A DNA stretch of 64,000 nucleotides from Nocardioides kongjuensis (GTDB taxonomy: Bacteria > Actinomycetota > Actinomycetes > Propionibacteriales > Nocardioidaceae): positions 1,925,001 to 1,989,000 of the forward strand of contig NZ_JACCBF010000001.1 of NCBI RefSeq assembly GCF_013409625.1, read 5' to 3'. The position numbers and the translations under genes are program-made. How positions within the stretch are numbered: the stretch's first letter is position 1; every line of letters begins with the position of its first letter. Below, in pieces: positions 9,396 through 18,051 of this stretch. The notes under the pieces were generated by a model, which worked only from the letters and a program-made list of their open reading frames with translations, was not told where the DNA came from and did no database searches.

Positions 9396-9992
9396 TCAAG
9401 CGAGCGGTCGGCGCGCCAGGATCCACACGTTGCGGCGCCAGCCCGGCAACCAGGTCAGGAGTGCCAGCACCCTCGGCCGTCTCTTGCGCGGGAACCACCC
9501 CGACACGATCCCCGTGCCGGGCGCCACGCTCTCGTAGGACACCCGGACGACCTCGAAACCGTGGTCGGCGAAGATCCTGCGCATCGAGGTGCGCGTCCAC
9601 GGCCGGCGGTGGGTGTAGTCGTGCCAGGCCCAGCGCTGCGCATCGGGTGAGGACGCGAAGACCAGCCCACCGGGTCGCAGCACGCGGAAGGACTCGGCCA
9701 CCACGCCCGCAGGATCCAGCAGGTGCTCGAGGACGTCCTTGAGGACGACGCCGTCGAAGTCCTCGTCGGGCAGCGGCAGTGGCTGCTCCAGGTCGGCCAG
9801 GCGTACGTCGACCCCGCGCGCCCGCGCAGCATCGACCGCTGCGGGGACGTGGTCGAGGCCGACGTAGGCCGGAAAGTCCTCGGACAGCCAACCGGTGCCG
9901 CAGCCGACGTCGAGCAGTCGGCTGCCCGGCTCGAAATGGCGCACGACGTCGCGGTAGTAGCCCGGACGCGCATGCCACTCGTGATAGCCCAC
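9396..9992 (-). CDS. class I SAM-dependent methyltransferase
   Basis: A 198-residue methyltransferase with the SAM-binding motif LLDVGCGTGW near residues 26-35, an acidic loop (YVGLDHVPAAV), and the post-motif DFDGVVLKDVLEHL followed by FRVLRPGGLV. The C-terminal third carries Arg/Trp-rich stretches (RPWTRTSMRR, WFPRKRRPR). Members of this type sit in polysaccharide clusters and may methylate a sugar or a lipid-linked intermediate; the substrate here is unknown. The GTG start lies seven bases after a TAGACT box that overlaps the stop codon of the upstream GT4 gene, so it can be transcribed separately as well as by read-through. Confidence 0.85.
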   Translation of the reverse strand: MGYHEWHARPGYYRDVVRHFEPGSRLLDVGCGTGWLSEDFPAYVGLDHVPAAVDAARARGVDVRLADLEQPLPLPDEDFDGVVLKDVLEHLLDPAGVVAESFRVLRPGGLVFASSPDAQRWAWHDYTHRRPWTRTSMRRIFADHGFEVVRVSYESVAPGTGIVSGWFPRKRRPRVLALLTWLPGWRRNVWILARRPLA

Positions 9993-9999
9993 GCGCGGG

Positions 10000-10005
10000 A
10001 GTCTA
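10000..10005 (-). promoter_or_regulatory. leaderless promoter of the methyltransferase gene
   Basis: TAGACT on the minus strand, seven bases before the GTG at 9992. The box includes the TAG stop codon of the upstream glycosyltransferase. Confidence 0.5.
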
Positions 10006-11097
10006 GTGGCCGGCCAGCCTGCGGTAGGCGCCGAGCGTGAGCCTCGCGGTGCGGTCCCACGTCATGCTCGCGGCACGCTCCAGGCCGGCACGCCGGAGCC
10101 TGTCGCGGAGCCCCGGATCGGCCACCACTCGGCGTACCGCTGCGGCGATCGCCGGAGCCGACCACGGGTCGAACCGGGCCATCGCCTCGCCACCCACCTC
10201 CCGAAGCACCGCGACGTCGGAGCCCACCACCGGGCACCCGGAGGCCATGGCCTCCAGGACCGGCAGGCCGAAGCCCTCGAACAGCGTCGGGAAGACGTAG
10301 CAGCTGGCCGAGGCGTAGAGCTCGGCGAGCTCAGCGGCGTCGATCCAGCCACGGAGCTCCACGTCGCGCTGCAGCCCGAGCCGTTCGACCTCGACGCGCA
10401 GCGGATCTGCTCCGTGACTTCCGGTGACGACGAGGAGCGGCCGCTCGGCCGCGGGGATGAGGGACCACGCCTCGACCAGGCGCGGGAAGTTCTTGTGGGG
10501 CATCCGGTTCCCACCGGTCAGCACGAACGGCCGGGCGGCGGTCCTGGGCCCTGCCGCCCGCACTGCCGGTGCACCCAGGGGTGCGATGTCGACGTCGCCG
10601 GGCGCACGACCGGTCAGGGCCGTGATGTCCGACGCTGTCGCGGCGCTGTCCGCGAGCAGCCGGTCGGCCGCCGCGATGGTCCGCAGCTGCAGGCGCCGCA
10701 CCCCCTCGGACCGACCGCCGGGGACCCACTCCGGATGCTTGAGCGGCAGCAGGTCGTGAACCGTGACCACGGTCGGCAGGGCACGGAAGGCGGGTCCGAA
10801 GTTTGCCGGGCAGTGCAGCAGGTCGGCACCCAGGAGACGGGCGCGTGGGCCGACCGCGAGGGCGACGGCAGCCGCCCATTGCAGGCGGTTCTCCCCTGAG
10901 ACCGGAAGGTGCACCAGCTCGCCCGGGAACCACCGGCCACGGCTCCCCCGGAGCTCGCGTCCAGCGATCCCGACCAGCTCCACCCCCGGCTGCTCGGCGA
11001 GCACGGGGAACAGCTCACGCGCGTAGCTCTCGGTGCCGCCCTTCCGACCGGTGAAGTAGACCAGCTCGACCGCCACGCGGAGCGACTCCGTCGTCAT
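10003..11097 (-). CDS. GT4-family glycosyltransferase
   Basis: Retaining GT-B transferase of 364 residues. The N-terminal domain shows the acceptor-side glycine-rich loop (TGRKGGTESYARELF); the C-terminal nucleotide-sugar domain has GGNRMPHKNFPRLVEAW and the diagnostic E-x7-E segment EGFGLPVLEAMASGCPVV near residues 277-294. ATG at 11095-11097 overlaps the stop of the neighbouring GT4 gene (ATGA), so the two are coupled; the open frame further upstream is inside that neighbour. Donor and acceptor are unknown; the setting suggests cell-envelope polysaccharide or glycolipid assembly. Confidence 0.9.
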   Translation of the reverse strand: MTTESLRVAVELVYFTGRKGGTESYARELFPVLAEQPGVELVGIAGRELRGSRGRWFPGELVHLPVSGENRLQWAAAVALAVGPRARLLGADLLHCPANFGPAFRALPTVVTVHDLLPLKHPEWVPGGRSEGVRRLQLRTIAAADRLLADSAATASDITALTGRAPGDVDIAPLGAPAVRAAGPRTAARPFVLTGGNRMPHKNFPRLVEAWSLIPAAERPLLVVTGSHGADPLRVEVERLGLQRDVELRGWIDAAELAELYASASCYVFPTLFEGFGLPVLEAMASGCPVVGSDVAVLREVGGEAMARFDPWSAPAIAAAVRRVVADPGLRDRLRRAGLERAASMTWDRTARLTLGAYRRLAGH

Positions 11098-12254
11098 CGG
11101 CCGGCCGCCCGCGCCTCGATCAGCTCCAGGACGCCCCGGGCGGTGACGGCGACCGAACCGGCTCGGGCGTGGTCGTCGTACCAGGCGCGGGCACTGCTGC
11201 GCAGCGCCGAGCCGCCGTCGACCACGGAGAGGATCGCCTCGGCCAGGTCGTCCGCCGCTGTCGAGCGGGCGACCGCACCGTTGCGCCCCGGCACGACGAG
11301 CTCGACGGACGCGTTGTCCGGCCCGTCGACCACCACCACGGGAGTTCCCGCAGCGGCAGCCTCCACGACCACCAGGCCGTAGCCCTCTCGCTCCGAGGGA
11401 TTGACCAGCACCGATGCCGTCCGCAGACCTGCGTCCAGCACGGAACGGTCGACGAAGCCCGGAAGGTCGACCACGTCGCGCAGACCGAGGCGCTCCACCT
11501 CGCTGCGGACGTGCTCCCGGGTCGGACCGTCCCCGTAGATCGTCGCCGTCAGGTCCGGCAGGACGGCGCGCGCGGCGGCGATCGCAGCAGGCAGTGCCTC
11601 GACGCGCTTGTCCTGGATGTGGCGACCGACGTAGACCACATGTGGAGTCGCGGGTGGCACGACGGCCGCCGCACCGTGGTCCTCGGGGAACACCAGTCCC
11701 GGACTGCGCAGCGGGAGGGACCTGAGGCCGCTCCGGCTCAAGCGGTCCGCGCTCAGCGCCGAGTGACACGTGGCTGACGGCGACAATCGCGCGGCCAGCC
11801 GTTGGAGAGCCCAGGCCACCCGGCCCATCACCGGACCGCTGTAGGCGCGCCAGCGCTCGGGCGTCCACACCTCGAGCCAGTCGCTCACCAGCACGACCGG
11901 GGAGCCGAGAAGGGCCAGGCGCGCGGCCGGCACGTTGGTCGCCGGCAGGGCGCTCACCACGACGGCGTCGTACCGTCGGCGATGGCGCACCAGGTGGAGG
12001 CACAGCCGGGCCGCGAAGCCGAGCGCAGGGCCCGCTCGACGAGCACCGGAGCGGTCATGCAGCCGGGCCCGGCCCGCGACCGCAACGACCTCGATGCCGG
12101 GGACCGTGGGCACCGGGCCGTCCCACTGCTGCCGCGTCAGGTAGCTCACCGAGTGTCCCTGCGCCGCGAACTCCTCAGCGAACGCTCTGTACTGCCGCTC
12201 ACCACCCCCGAGGGTCCACGGGTAGAGGCAGTCGTAGGCGATGGCGATCCTCAC
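11094..12254 (-). CDS. GT4-family glycosyltransferase
   Basis: Second GT-B/GT4 enzyme of the islet, 386 residues, start GTG at 12254 with GGAGG six bases upstream. It shows the N-terminal loop WTLGGGERQYRAFAEEF, a membrane-associating Arg-rich patch, then YVGRHIQDKRVEALP at the start of the donor domain and EREGYGLVVVEAAAAGTPVV carrying the two catalytic-side glutamates. It is only 22 bases downstream of the L,D-transpeptidase gene and may share its promoter, tying these transferases to the cell wall. It is not a duplicate of the next gene: outside the family motifs the two differ throughout. Confidence 0.9.
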   Translation of the reverse strand: MRIAIAYDCLYPWTLGGGERQYRAFAEEFAAQGHSVSYLTRQQWDGPVPTVPGIEVVAVAGRARLHDRSGARRAGPALGFAARLCLHLVRHRRRYDAVVVSALPATNVPAARLALLGSPVVLVSDWLEVWTPERWRAYSGPVMGRVAWALQRLAARLSPSATCHSALSADRLSRSGLRSLPLRSPGLVFPEDHGAAAVVPPATPHVVYVGRHIQDKRVEALPAAIAAARAVLPDLTATIYGDGPTREHVRSEVERLGLRDVVDLPGFVDRSVLDAGLRTASVLVNPSEREGYGLVVVEAAAAGTPVVVVDGPDNASVELVVPGRNGAVARSTAADDLAEAILSVVDGGSALRSSARAWYDDHARAGSVAVTARGVLELIEARAAGR

Positions 12255-12276
12255 GGACGTCCTCCGGGGCCGACCG

Positions 12277-13491
12277 TCAGCTCAGGGCGGATCCGGCGAC
12301 GTAGTCGTTCCAGGAGACGTTCCAGTCGCCCCAGCCGTTGCCGGGCTCCATCGGGCGATCGGTGCCGACGTACTCGACGACGTCGCCGCGACGGGTCATG
12401 GAGTAGAGCCAGGCCGCGTTGTCGGTGCTCATGCCGGTGCAGCCGTGGGAGACGTTGGCGTGGCCCTGGGAGCCGACCGACCAGGGAGCAGCGTGGATGA
12501 ACTCGCCGGAGCTGGTCAGCCGCATGGCCCACTTCACGTCGTCGATGTCGTAGGCCTCCGCGGAACCGCGGGCGATGCCGACGGTCTCGGAGTTCATCCG
12601 CTTCTGGGCGTACTTCTCCATGATGACCTTGACGCCGGAGCGGGTGGTGAAGCCGGCCTTGCCGGTCGTGATCGGCAAGGTGCGCAGCAGCTTGCCGTTC
12701 TCGAGGACCTTCATCTGGTGGGTGCGCGCGTTGACCTTGTAGACGTGGGCGGCCCCGATCTCGAAGTCGACCCTGCGGTCCTCCTGACCGTAGATGCCGC
12801 CGCCCGCGCTCACGCCGTTGACGCCGACGTCGACGCTGACCTTGGTCCCGGCCTGCCAGTAGGACTCGGGGCGCCAGTGCGCCTCCTTGCTGCTGACCCA
12901 GTACCAGGAGCCCGGCTGTGCGGGCGTGGAGGTGACCGTCATGTGCTTCTCGAAGCTCGCCTGGTCGGTGACCGGGAGGTCGAAGGTGACGATGACGGGC
13001 ATGCCGACGCCGACCGTCTCGCCCTGAAGGGGCGCGATCGAGGCATAGGTCTGCTGGTCGAGGCTCAGCGACTGGGTCGTGAACGTCGAGACGCTCCGGA
13101 CCTCCTTGCCGTCACCGTTGCGCGCCGTGGCGCGCACCCGGTAGCTGGTGGCGGGCTCGAGGCCGCCCGAGGCCACCCAGCGGGTGCCGTCGGCGCGCAG
13201 CTCGCCCTCGACCCGGCCGCCCTTCGACTTGAGGACCACCGAGGTCAGCGTGCCCTTCTCGGCCTTGACCCTGATCACCTTGTCGACGGGCACGCCGGAG
13301 GCGTCGTCCTTCACGTTGGTCGTCACGATCGCCTCGGAGGCGGCCGCGGCCGTGGTCTCGTCGCTGTCCGGGCCGTCGGCACCGGGGACGAATCCCGAGC
13401 CGTCGCAGGCGGTCGCGACGAGGGCGACGGCGGCCAGCAGGGCGGCGGCGCGCAGGGCGCGCGAGCGGGAGCGTGTCAGCGGGGAAGGCAC
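12277..13491 (-). CDS. L,D-transpeptidase lipoprotein (YkuD domain, Ig-like domain)
   Basis: Periplasmic-side cell-wall enzyme of 404 residues that would form 3-3 cross-links between meso-diaminopimelate residues of peptidoglycan. A signal peptide ends in the lipobox ATAC with C29 as the lipidated residue. An Ig-like domain spans about 45-245, followed by the YkuD catalytic domain; the nucleophile is in SHGCTGMS near residue 359, with the preceding histidine in GEFIHAAPW. A Trp-rich C-terminus (GNGWGDWNVSWNDY) follows, as in mycobacterial Ldt proteins. The GTG start is leaderless. It heads the GT4 run downstream and follows the ctaF terminator. Confidence 0.93.
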   Translation of the reverse strand: MPSPLTRSRSRALRAAALLAAVALVATACDGSGFVPGADGPDSDETTAAAASEAIVTTNVKDDASGVPVDKVIRVKAEKGTLTSVVLKSKGGRVEGELRADGTRWVASGGLEPATSYRVRATARNGDGKEVRSVSTFTTQSLSLDQQTYASIAPLQGETVGVGMPVIVTFDLPVTDQASFEKHMTVTSTPAQPGSWYWVSSKEAHWRPESYWQAGTKVSVDVGVNGVSAGGGIYGQEDRRVDFEIGAAHVYKVNARTHQMKVLENGKLLRTLPITTGKAGFTTRSGVKVIMEKYAQKRMNSETVGIARGSAEAYDIDDVKWAMRLTSSGEFIHAAPWSVGSQGHANVSHGCTGMSTDNAAWLYSMTRRGDVVEYVGTDRPMEPGNGWGDWNVSWNDYVAGSALS

Positions 13492-13497
13492 GGAACG

Positions 13498-13503
13498 AGG
13501 GTA
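13498..13503 (-). promoter_or_regulatory. leaderless promoter of the L,D-transpeptidase gene
   Basis: TACCCT on the minus strand, six bases before the GTG start at 13491. Confidence 0.55.
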
Positions 13504-13537
13504 CCTGCCGGGACCGACGATTCCCGGCTGGAGAGCA

Positions 13538-13577
13538 CGTCGGCGGTGTCACACCGTGAGGTGGGACACCGCCGACG
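13538..13577 (-). terminator. terminator hairpin after ctaF
   Basis: Perfect 13-base inverted repeat, CGTCGGCGGTGTC at 13538-13550 and its complement at 13565-13577, with a 14-base loop. It lies 17 bases past the ctaF stop and separates the oxidase operon from the L,D-transpeptidase promoter. No T-run follows, as is common in GC-rich genomes. Confidence 0.65.
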
Positions 13578-13594
13578 AGAGGCTGAGCGCAGGC

Positions 13595-14011
13595 TCAGTG
13601 GGCGTAGACGCCCCGGTAGTACTCGAAGATCCAGCCGCTGACCGCGATCGCGCCGAGCACGATGCCGATGATGAACAGCCACCAGGCGAGCACGGCGATC
13701 GAGAACACCATCACGCCGAGCGTCGCGGCGCACCACAGCGGCCACCAGGAGTAGGGCGGGAAGAAGCCCAGCTCGCCGGCGCCGTCGGCGATCTCGCCGT
13801 CCTTGAGGTCCTCCGGACGGGCGTCCATGCGGTTGGCGTGGAACCCGAGGTAGAGGGTGACCATGGCGCACAGCAGCGTGGTCATGACCAGCGCGGAGGT
13901 GCCGGTCCAGTCGGCACCGTGGTCACTGCCGTCGGTGATGAACCAGTAGGCAGGGCTGACCAGGACCAGGAAGACCGTGGTCACGCCGAAGATCCATGCT
14001 TCGACCTTCAT
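13595..14011 (-). CDS. ctaF: cytochrome c oxidase subunit IV, actinobacterial type
   Basis: Small integral subunit (138 residues) of the aa3 oxidase found in Actinobacteria. It has four hydrophobic segments: WIFGVTTVFLVLVSPAYWFI at the start, one near 40-57, and two in the C-terminal half around WWPLWCAATLGVMVFSIAVL. The ATG at 14009-14011 shares one base with the ctaD stop (TGATG), so translation is coupled. The position after ctaC-ctaD is the usual one. A terminator hairpin follows. Confidence 0.93.
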   Translation of the reverse strand: MKVEAWIFGVTTVFLVLVSPAYWFITDGSDHGADWTGTSALVMTTLLCAMVTLYLGFHANRMDARPEDLKDGEIADGAGELGFFPPYSWWPLWCAATLGVMVFSIAVLAWWLFIIGIVLGAIAVSGWIFEYYRGVYAH

Positions 14012-15699
14012 CAGGCGTCGACCTCCTTGGCGCCGGCGCCCGCGGCGACCGGCTCGTCGTACATCTCGATGGCGGCGATCTCCGGGTGGTGGAGGTCGAA
14101 CGCCGGCGACTCCGAGCGGATCCGCGGGATCGAGTGGAAGTTGTGGCGCGGCGGCGGGCACGAGGTGGCCCACTCCAGCGACCGGCCCCAGCCCCACGGG
14201 TCGTCGGTGTTGACGAGCGGTCCCTTGCGGGAGACGTAGACGTTGTAGAAGAACGGCAGCATCGAGGAGGCGAGGATGAACGCGCCGATCGTCGAGACCT
14301 GGTTCAGCGTCGTGAAGCCGTCACGCGGCAGGTAGTCGGCGTAGCGACGCGACATGCCCTCGATGCCCAGCCAGTGCTGGACGAGGAAGGTCGTGTGGAA
14401 GCCGATGAACAGCAGCCAGAAGTGGATCTTGCCGAGGCGCTCGTCGAGCATGCGACCGGTGAGCTTGGGCCACCAGAAGTAGAAGCCGGCGAACATCGCG
14501 AACACGACCGTGCCGAACACCGTGTAGTGGAAGTGGGCCACCACGAAGTAGGAGTCGGAGACGTGGAAGTCGAGCGGCGGGCTGGCCAGGATGATGCCGG
14601 TCAGGCCACCGAACAGGAAGGTCGTGAGGAAGCCGATCGACCAGAGCATGGGGGTGTCCATGCGCACGGACCCGCCCCACATCGTGCCGATCCAGTTGAA
14701 GAACTTCACGCCCGTCGGCACGGCGATCAGGAACGTCATGCCGGAGAAGAACGGCAGGTTGACGGCCCCCGTGACGAACATGTGGTGCGCCCACACGGCC
14801 ACCGAGAGGATCGCGATGCCGAGCGTCGCGCCGACCAGGCCGATGTAGCCGAAGATCGGCTTGCGGCTGAAGACCGGGAGGATCTCGGAGATGATGCCGA
14901 AGAACGGCAGGGCGATGATGTAGACCTCGGGGTGCCCGAAGAACCAGAACAGGTGCTGCCACAGGATCGCTCCACCGTGCGAGGAGTCGAACACGTGGGC
15001 CCCGAGCTGTCGGTCGGCCTCGAGGGAGAGCAGGGCGCCGGCGAGGATCGGGAACGCGACCAGCACCAGGATCGCCGTGATCAGCACGGTCCAGACGAAG
15101 ATCGGCATCCGGAACATGGTCATGCCCGGCGCTCGCATGCAGATGATCGTGGTGATGAAGTTGACCGCACCGAGGATGGTGCCGAGACCACCCATCCACA
15201 GACCCATGATCCACAGGTCGCCACCGACGCCGGGGCTGTTGACCGAGTCGGACAGCGGCGTGTAGGCGAACCAGCCGAACGAGGCGGCACCCTGCGGGGT
15301 GAGGAAGCCGGCGCCGGCGATCAGGCCACCGAACAGGTACAGCCAGTAGCTGAACATGTTGAGGCGCGGGAACGCGACGTCGGGCGCACCGATCTGCAGC
15401 GGCATGATCGCGTTGCCGAAGCCGAAGAACAGCGGCGTCGCGAACAGCAGCAGCATGATCGTGCCGTGCATCGTGAAGAGCTGGTTGTAGAGCTCCTCGT
15501 TGACGATCTGGCTGCCCGGGTAGGCGAGCTCGGACCGGATGAGCAGCGCCATGATGCCACCGGCGAGGAACCAGGCCATGGCGGTGCCGAAGTACAGGTT
15601 GCCGATCAGCTTGTGATCGGTCGTGGTCAGCGCGCGGACGATCTGCTGGCCGAGCGGCTTGCGCTGGCTGAGGTCCGCGGAACGCGCGAGAGTGGTCAC
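14011..15699 (-). CDS. ctaD: cytochrome c oxidase subunit I
   Basis: Catalytic subunit of the aa3 oxidase, carrying heme a, heme a3 and CuB and reducing oxygen to water. 562 residues with twelve membrane helices. Metal ligands are visible: [12 protein letters not shown] (heme a), [11 protein letters not shown] with the CuB His and the cross-linked Tyr, WAHHMFVTG (CuB His pair) and [10 protein letters not shown] (heme a3/a His). The polar C-terminal tail of about 60 residues lies in the cytoplasm. The GTG start overlaps the ctaC stop by four bases. Confidence 0.97.
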   Translation of the reverse strand: MTTLARSADLSQRKPLGQQIVRALTTTDHKLIGNLYFGTAMAWFLAGGIMALLIRSELAYPGSQIVNEELYNQLFTMHGTIMLLLFATPLFFGFGNAIMPLQIGAPDVAFPRLNMFSYWLYLFGGLIAGAGFLTPQGAASFGWFAYTPLSDSVNSPGVGGDLWIMGLWMGGLGTILGAVNFITTIICMRAPGMTMFRMPIFVWTVLITAILVLVAFPILAGALLSLEADRQLGAHVFDSSHGGAILWQHLFWFFGHPEVYIIALPFFGIISEILPVFSRKPIFGYIGLVGATLGIAILSVAVWAHHMFVTGAVNLPFFSGMTFLIAVPTGVKFFNWIGTMWGGSVRMDTPMLWSIGFLTTFLFGGLTGIILASPPLDFHVSDSYFVVAHFHYTVFGTVVFAMFAGFYFWWPKLTGRMLDERLGKIHFWLLFIGFHTTFLVQHWLGIEGMSRRYADYLPRDGFTTLNQVSTIGAFILASSMLPFFYNVYVSRKGPLVNTDDPWGWGRSLEWATSCPPPRHNFHSIPRIRSESPAFDLHHPEIAAIEMYDEPVAAGAGAKEVDA

Positions 15700-16559
15700 T
15701 CGTGCTCTCCCTCGTCGTCGTTGATGGGCTGCTTGGCGTACTTGCCGCCTTCGACGGGCTCGTCCGACACGTGGTCGGGGTCCTTGGCGAGCCCGGCCAG
15801 GTAGGCCTCGTAGTCAGCCTCGGAGACGACCTTCACGTTGAAGAGCATCCGCGAGTGGTAGGCGCCGCAGAGCTCGTAGCACTTGCCGTCGTAGTCGCCG
15901 ATCTCGGTCGGCGTCACCTGGTAGGAGTTCTTGTTGCCGGGGACGACGTCCATGCGCATCGCGAAGGCCGGGATGCCGAAGTTGTGGATCACGTCGGGGC
16001 TGCGGAGCTGGAACTCGATGGTCTTGTCGACCGGGATCACGAGGTCCGGGATGTCCTCACCGGTGCCGGAGACGAACACGTTCCTGCCCTCGTACGGCTG
16101 GTTGAAGGTCCACTGCCACTTCTGGCCGACGACCGTGACGACGACGTCCGGGTTCGGGTCGTGCTCGAGCGCGATGTTCTGCACGCGCACGGTCTGCGAG
16201 AAGAACGCGATGACCATGATGACCGGGAAGATCGTGTAGAAGATCTCGATCGGCAGGTTGTAGCGCGTCTGCACCGGGACCTCGTCGTCGCTGCGACGAC
16301 GGAACCAGATCGGGACGCCGATGATGAGCGCCCACGTGATGACACCGGTCACCAGCGCGGCGATCCATGCGCCCTGCCACAGGTGCAGGATGTGCTCACC
16401 CTGCGTGGTCGTGATCTCCGGCATGCCGAACCGTTCCCACTGGGTATCGGTCGAGCAGCCGGACAGCGCGAGCGCGAGTACGACGAATCCGGCGAGCGGG
16501 GTCGCGCGACGGGTACGTCGCTGCGCGCCACGCGTGCGCTCGGGGTGCCACCAGCCCAC
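15696..16559 (-). CDS. ctaC: cytochrome c oxidase subunit II, lipoprotein
   Basis: CuA-bearing subunit that accepts electrons from QcrC. 287 residues from the GTG at 16557-16559, preceded seven bases upstream by AGGAAGG; a farther in-frame ATG would add an implausible polar leader. The signal peptide ends in LSGC, so the protein is lipid-anchored after cleavage, then two membrane helices (about 55-78 and 97-120) and the cupredoxin domain. CuA ligands are visible in [13 protein letters not shown] (Cys-x3-Cys-x3-His-x2-Met), with the first His in [10 protein letters not shown]. First gene of ctaCDF. Confidence 0.95.
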   Translation of the reverse strand: MGWWHPERTRGAQRRTRRATPLAGFVVLALALSGCSTDTQWERFGMPEITTTQGEHILHLWQGAWIAALVTGVITWALIIGVPIWFRRRSDDEVPVQTRYNLPIEIFYTIFPVIMVIAFFSQTVRVQNIALEHDPNPDVVVTVVGQKWQWTFNQPYEGRNVFVSGTGEDIPDLVIPVDKTIEFQLRSPDVIHNFGIPAFAMRMDVVPGNKNSYQVTPTEIGDYDGKCYELCGAYHSRMLFNVKVVSEADYEAYLAGLAKDPDHVSDEPVEGGKYAKQPINDDEGEHE

Positions 16560-16596
16560 GAACGAGCCTTCCTCTCGAGGGTCAGAACCACTGCGA

Positions 16597-16602
16597 ACAC
16601 TA
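16597..16602 (-). promoter_or_regulatory. putative -10 box of ctaCDF
   Basis: TAGTGT on the minus strand 38 bases before the ctaC GTG. The leader this leaves contains the AGGAAGG ribosome site. Confidence 0.45.
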
Positions 16603-16658
16603 GCGGAGTGCGACCCCGGCATGGTGGCGGGGTGGGTCTTCCGGGACGTGTGAGGCGT

Positions 16659-16679
16659 GGCACGAGCGCGGCACGAGCG
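16659..16679. repeat. tandem 10-base direct repeat in the ctaC/desulfurase divergent region
   Basis: GGCACGAGCG occurs at 16659-16668 and again at 16670-16679, eleven bases apart, on one face of the helix. It lies between the two divergent promoters and could bind a regulator. Confidence 0.5.
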
Positions 16680-16696
16680 TACGGACCCCGCTCAAC

Positions 16697-16702
16697 TAGG
16701 GT
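16697..16702 (+). promoter_or_regulatory. leaderless promoter of the desulfurase-like gene
   Basis: TAGGGT followed by six bases and the GTG start at 16709. Confidence 0.55.
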
Positions 16703-16708
16703 TCGAAC

Positions 16709-17827
16709 GTGAGCAGCACCTCCGAGGTCTACCTCGACTCGGCCTCGTCGTCCCCGGTCCACCCGGCGGCGCGGGACACCCTGCTGGCCGCCCTCGACCG
16801 CGGGTACGGCGACCCGCGTCGCCTGCACGCCGCCGGCCGCGACGCGCGGCTGCTGCTCGACAACGCCCGGGCCGTCGTGGCCGAGTGCCTCGGCGCCCGG
16901 CCGGACGAGGTCGGTTTCACCGCCTCGGGGACCGACGCCGTGCACCGGGGCCTGCTGGGCCTCACGGCCGCCACCGGGCGGGGCGGGATCGTGCACGGTG
17001 CGGTCGAGCACTCCGCCGTCCTCCACGCCGCCGCCTGGCGTCCCTCCCCCGCCCACGCCGCCATCCCGGTGGACGCGCTCGGCCACGTCGACGTCGCCGC
17101 GATGGCCGAGGCCGCGCGACGTCCCGGCGTGGGAGCCGTCGCGCTGCAGGCGGCCAACCAGGAGGTCGGGACGCTGCAGCCGGTCGACGAGCTCGACCTG
17201 CCGGCCGGCGTACCCCTGCTGGTGGACGCGGCGGCCGCTGCCGGGCACGTCCCGCTCCCCCGCCGCTGGGACGCGCTGACCGCATCCGCGCACAAGTGGG
17301 GCGGTCCGGCGGGGGTCGGCGTGCTGGTGGTGCGTCGTGGGACGCGGTGGACCACGCCGTACCCGGGCGACGACGGCCTGGACCAGCTGGGCGGTTTCCC
17401 GGACGTCCCGGCCGCGTTGGCCGCGGCTGCCGCACTGCAGGCGGTGCTGGCCGAGCGGGAGGAGGTCGCGGCGCGCCAGCACGCGCTCGTCGACCGCATC
17501 CGGGCGGCGGCCGCCGCCCTCCCCGACACCGAGGTCGTGGGCGACCCGGTGGCCCGGCTCCCCCACCTGGTGACGTTCTCGTGCCTCTACGTCGGCGGCG
17601 ACGAGATCGTCTCGGCGCTCGCACGCCGGGGCTTCGCCGTCGCCAGCGGCTCCGCGTGCACCGCCTCGACCCTCGAGCCGAGCCACGTGCTGGCCGCGAT
17701 GGGGGCGCTCACGCACGGCAACGTGCGGGTCTCCCTGGGCCGAGAGACCACTGCCGAACAGGTCGAGGCGTTCTGCGCCGCCCTCGCCGACGAGGTCGGC
17801 CGGATCCGCGGGGAGGCCGGGCTGTGA
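16709..17827 (+). CDS. cysteine desulfurase-like PLP enzyme (NifS family, divergent)
   Basis: Fold-type I aminotransferase of 372 residues, apparently a NifS/IscS relative that would remove sulfur from cysteine. The PLP lysine is K196 (SAHKWGGP), the ring-stacking His is H101 (EHSAV), and the catalytic cysteine C317 lies in SGSACT. Several family signatures are altered: DAAQ reads DAAA near 173-176, NNEVG reads NQEVG, and the GGxQE..RxGT block is replaced by a Gly/Asp-rich stretch. It may therefore be a specialised sulfur donor. The next gene, a TusA-like carrier, overlaps its stop by four bases, suggesting a sulfur relay. In Streptomyces a NifS-like gene also lies beside ctaC. Confidence 0.82.
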   Translation: MSSTSEVYLDSASSSPVHPAARDTLLAALDRGYGDPRRLHAAGRDARLLLDNARAVVAECLGARPDEVGFTASGTDAVHRGLLGLTAATGRGGIVHGAVEHSAVLHAAAWRPSPAHAAIPVDALGHVDVAAMAEAARRPGVGAVALQAANQEVGTLQPVDELDLPAGVPLLVDAAAAAGHVPLPRRWDALTASAHKWGGPAGVGVLVVRRGTRWTTPYPGDDGLDQLGGFPDVPAALAAAAALQAVLAEREEVAARQHALVDRIRAAAAALPDTEVVGDPVARLPHLVTFSCLYVGGDEIVSALARRGFAVASGSACTASTLEPSHVLAAMGALTHGNVRVSLGRETTAEQVEAFCAALADEVGRIRGEAGL

Positions 17828-18051
17828 CCACCGAGATCGACTGCCGCGACCTGCCGTGCCCGCGTCCGGTCATCGAGCTGGCGAAGGCGCTGCCCTCGGT
17901 GGAGGTCGGAGAGCTGCTCGCCGTGGTCGCCCGCGACCCGGCAGCACGGCACGACGTGCCGGCGTGGTGCCGGATGCGCGGACAGGAGTACGTGGGAGAG
18001 GAGCGCGCCGCGGACGGCGCGCCCCGCTACGTCGTGCGACGACTCAGCTGA
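17824..18051 (+). CDS. TusA/SirA-like sulfur carrier protein
   Basis: A 75-residue protein with the TusA hallmark Cys-Pro-x-Pro (DLPCPRPVIELAKAL) near the N-terminus; in TusA that cysteine carries a persulfide received from a desulfurase. A second cysteine is present near residue 45 (PAWCRMRGQEY). The GTG start overlaps the desulfurase-like gene (GTGA), so the two are co-translated and probably partners. The last eight bases overlap the 3' end of the convergent PfkB kinase gene. Confidence 0.8.
   Translation: MTTEIDCRDLPCPRPVIELAKALPSVEVGELLAVVARDPAARHDVPAWCRMRGQEYVGEERAADGAPRYVVRRLS

Noticed and set aside
11098..12003. An upstream extension of the first GT4 gene
   Set aside because: It overlaps the second GT4 gene completely in another frame; the ATG at 11097 in the ATGA overlap is the normal start.
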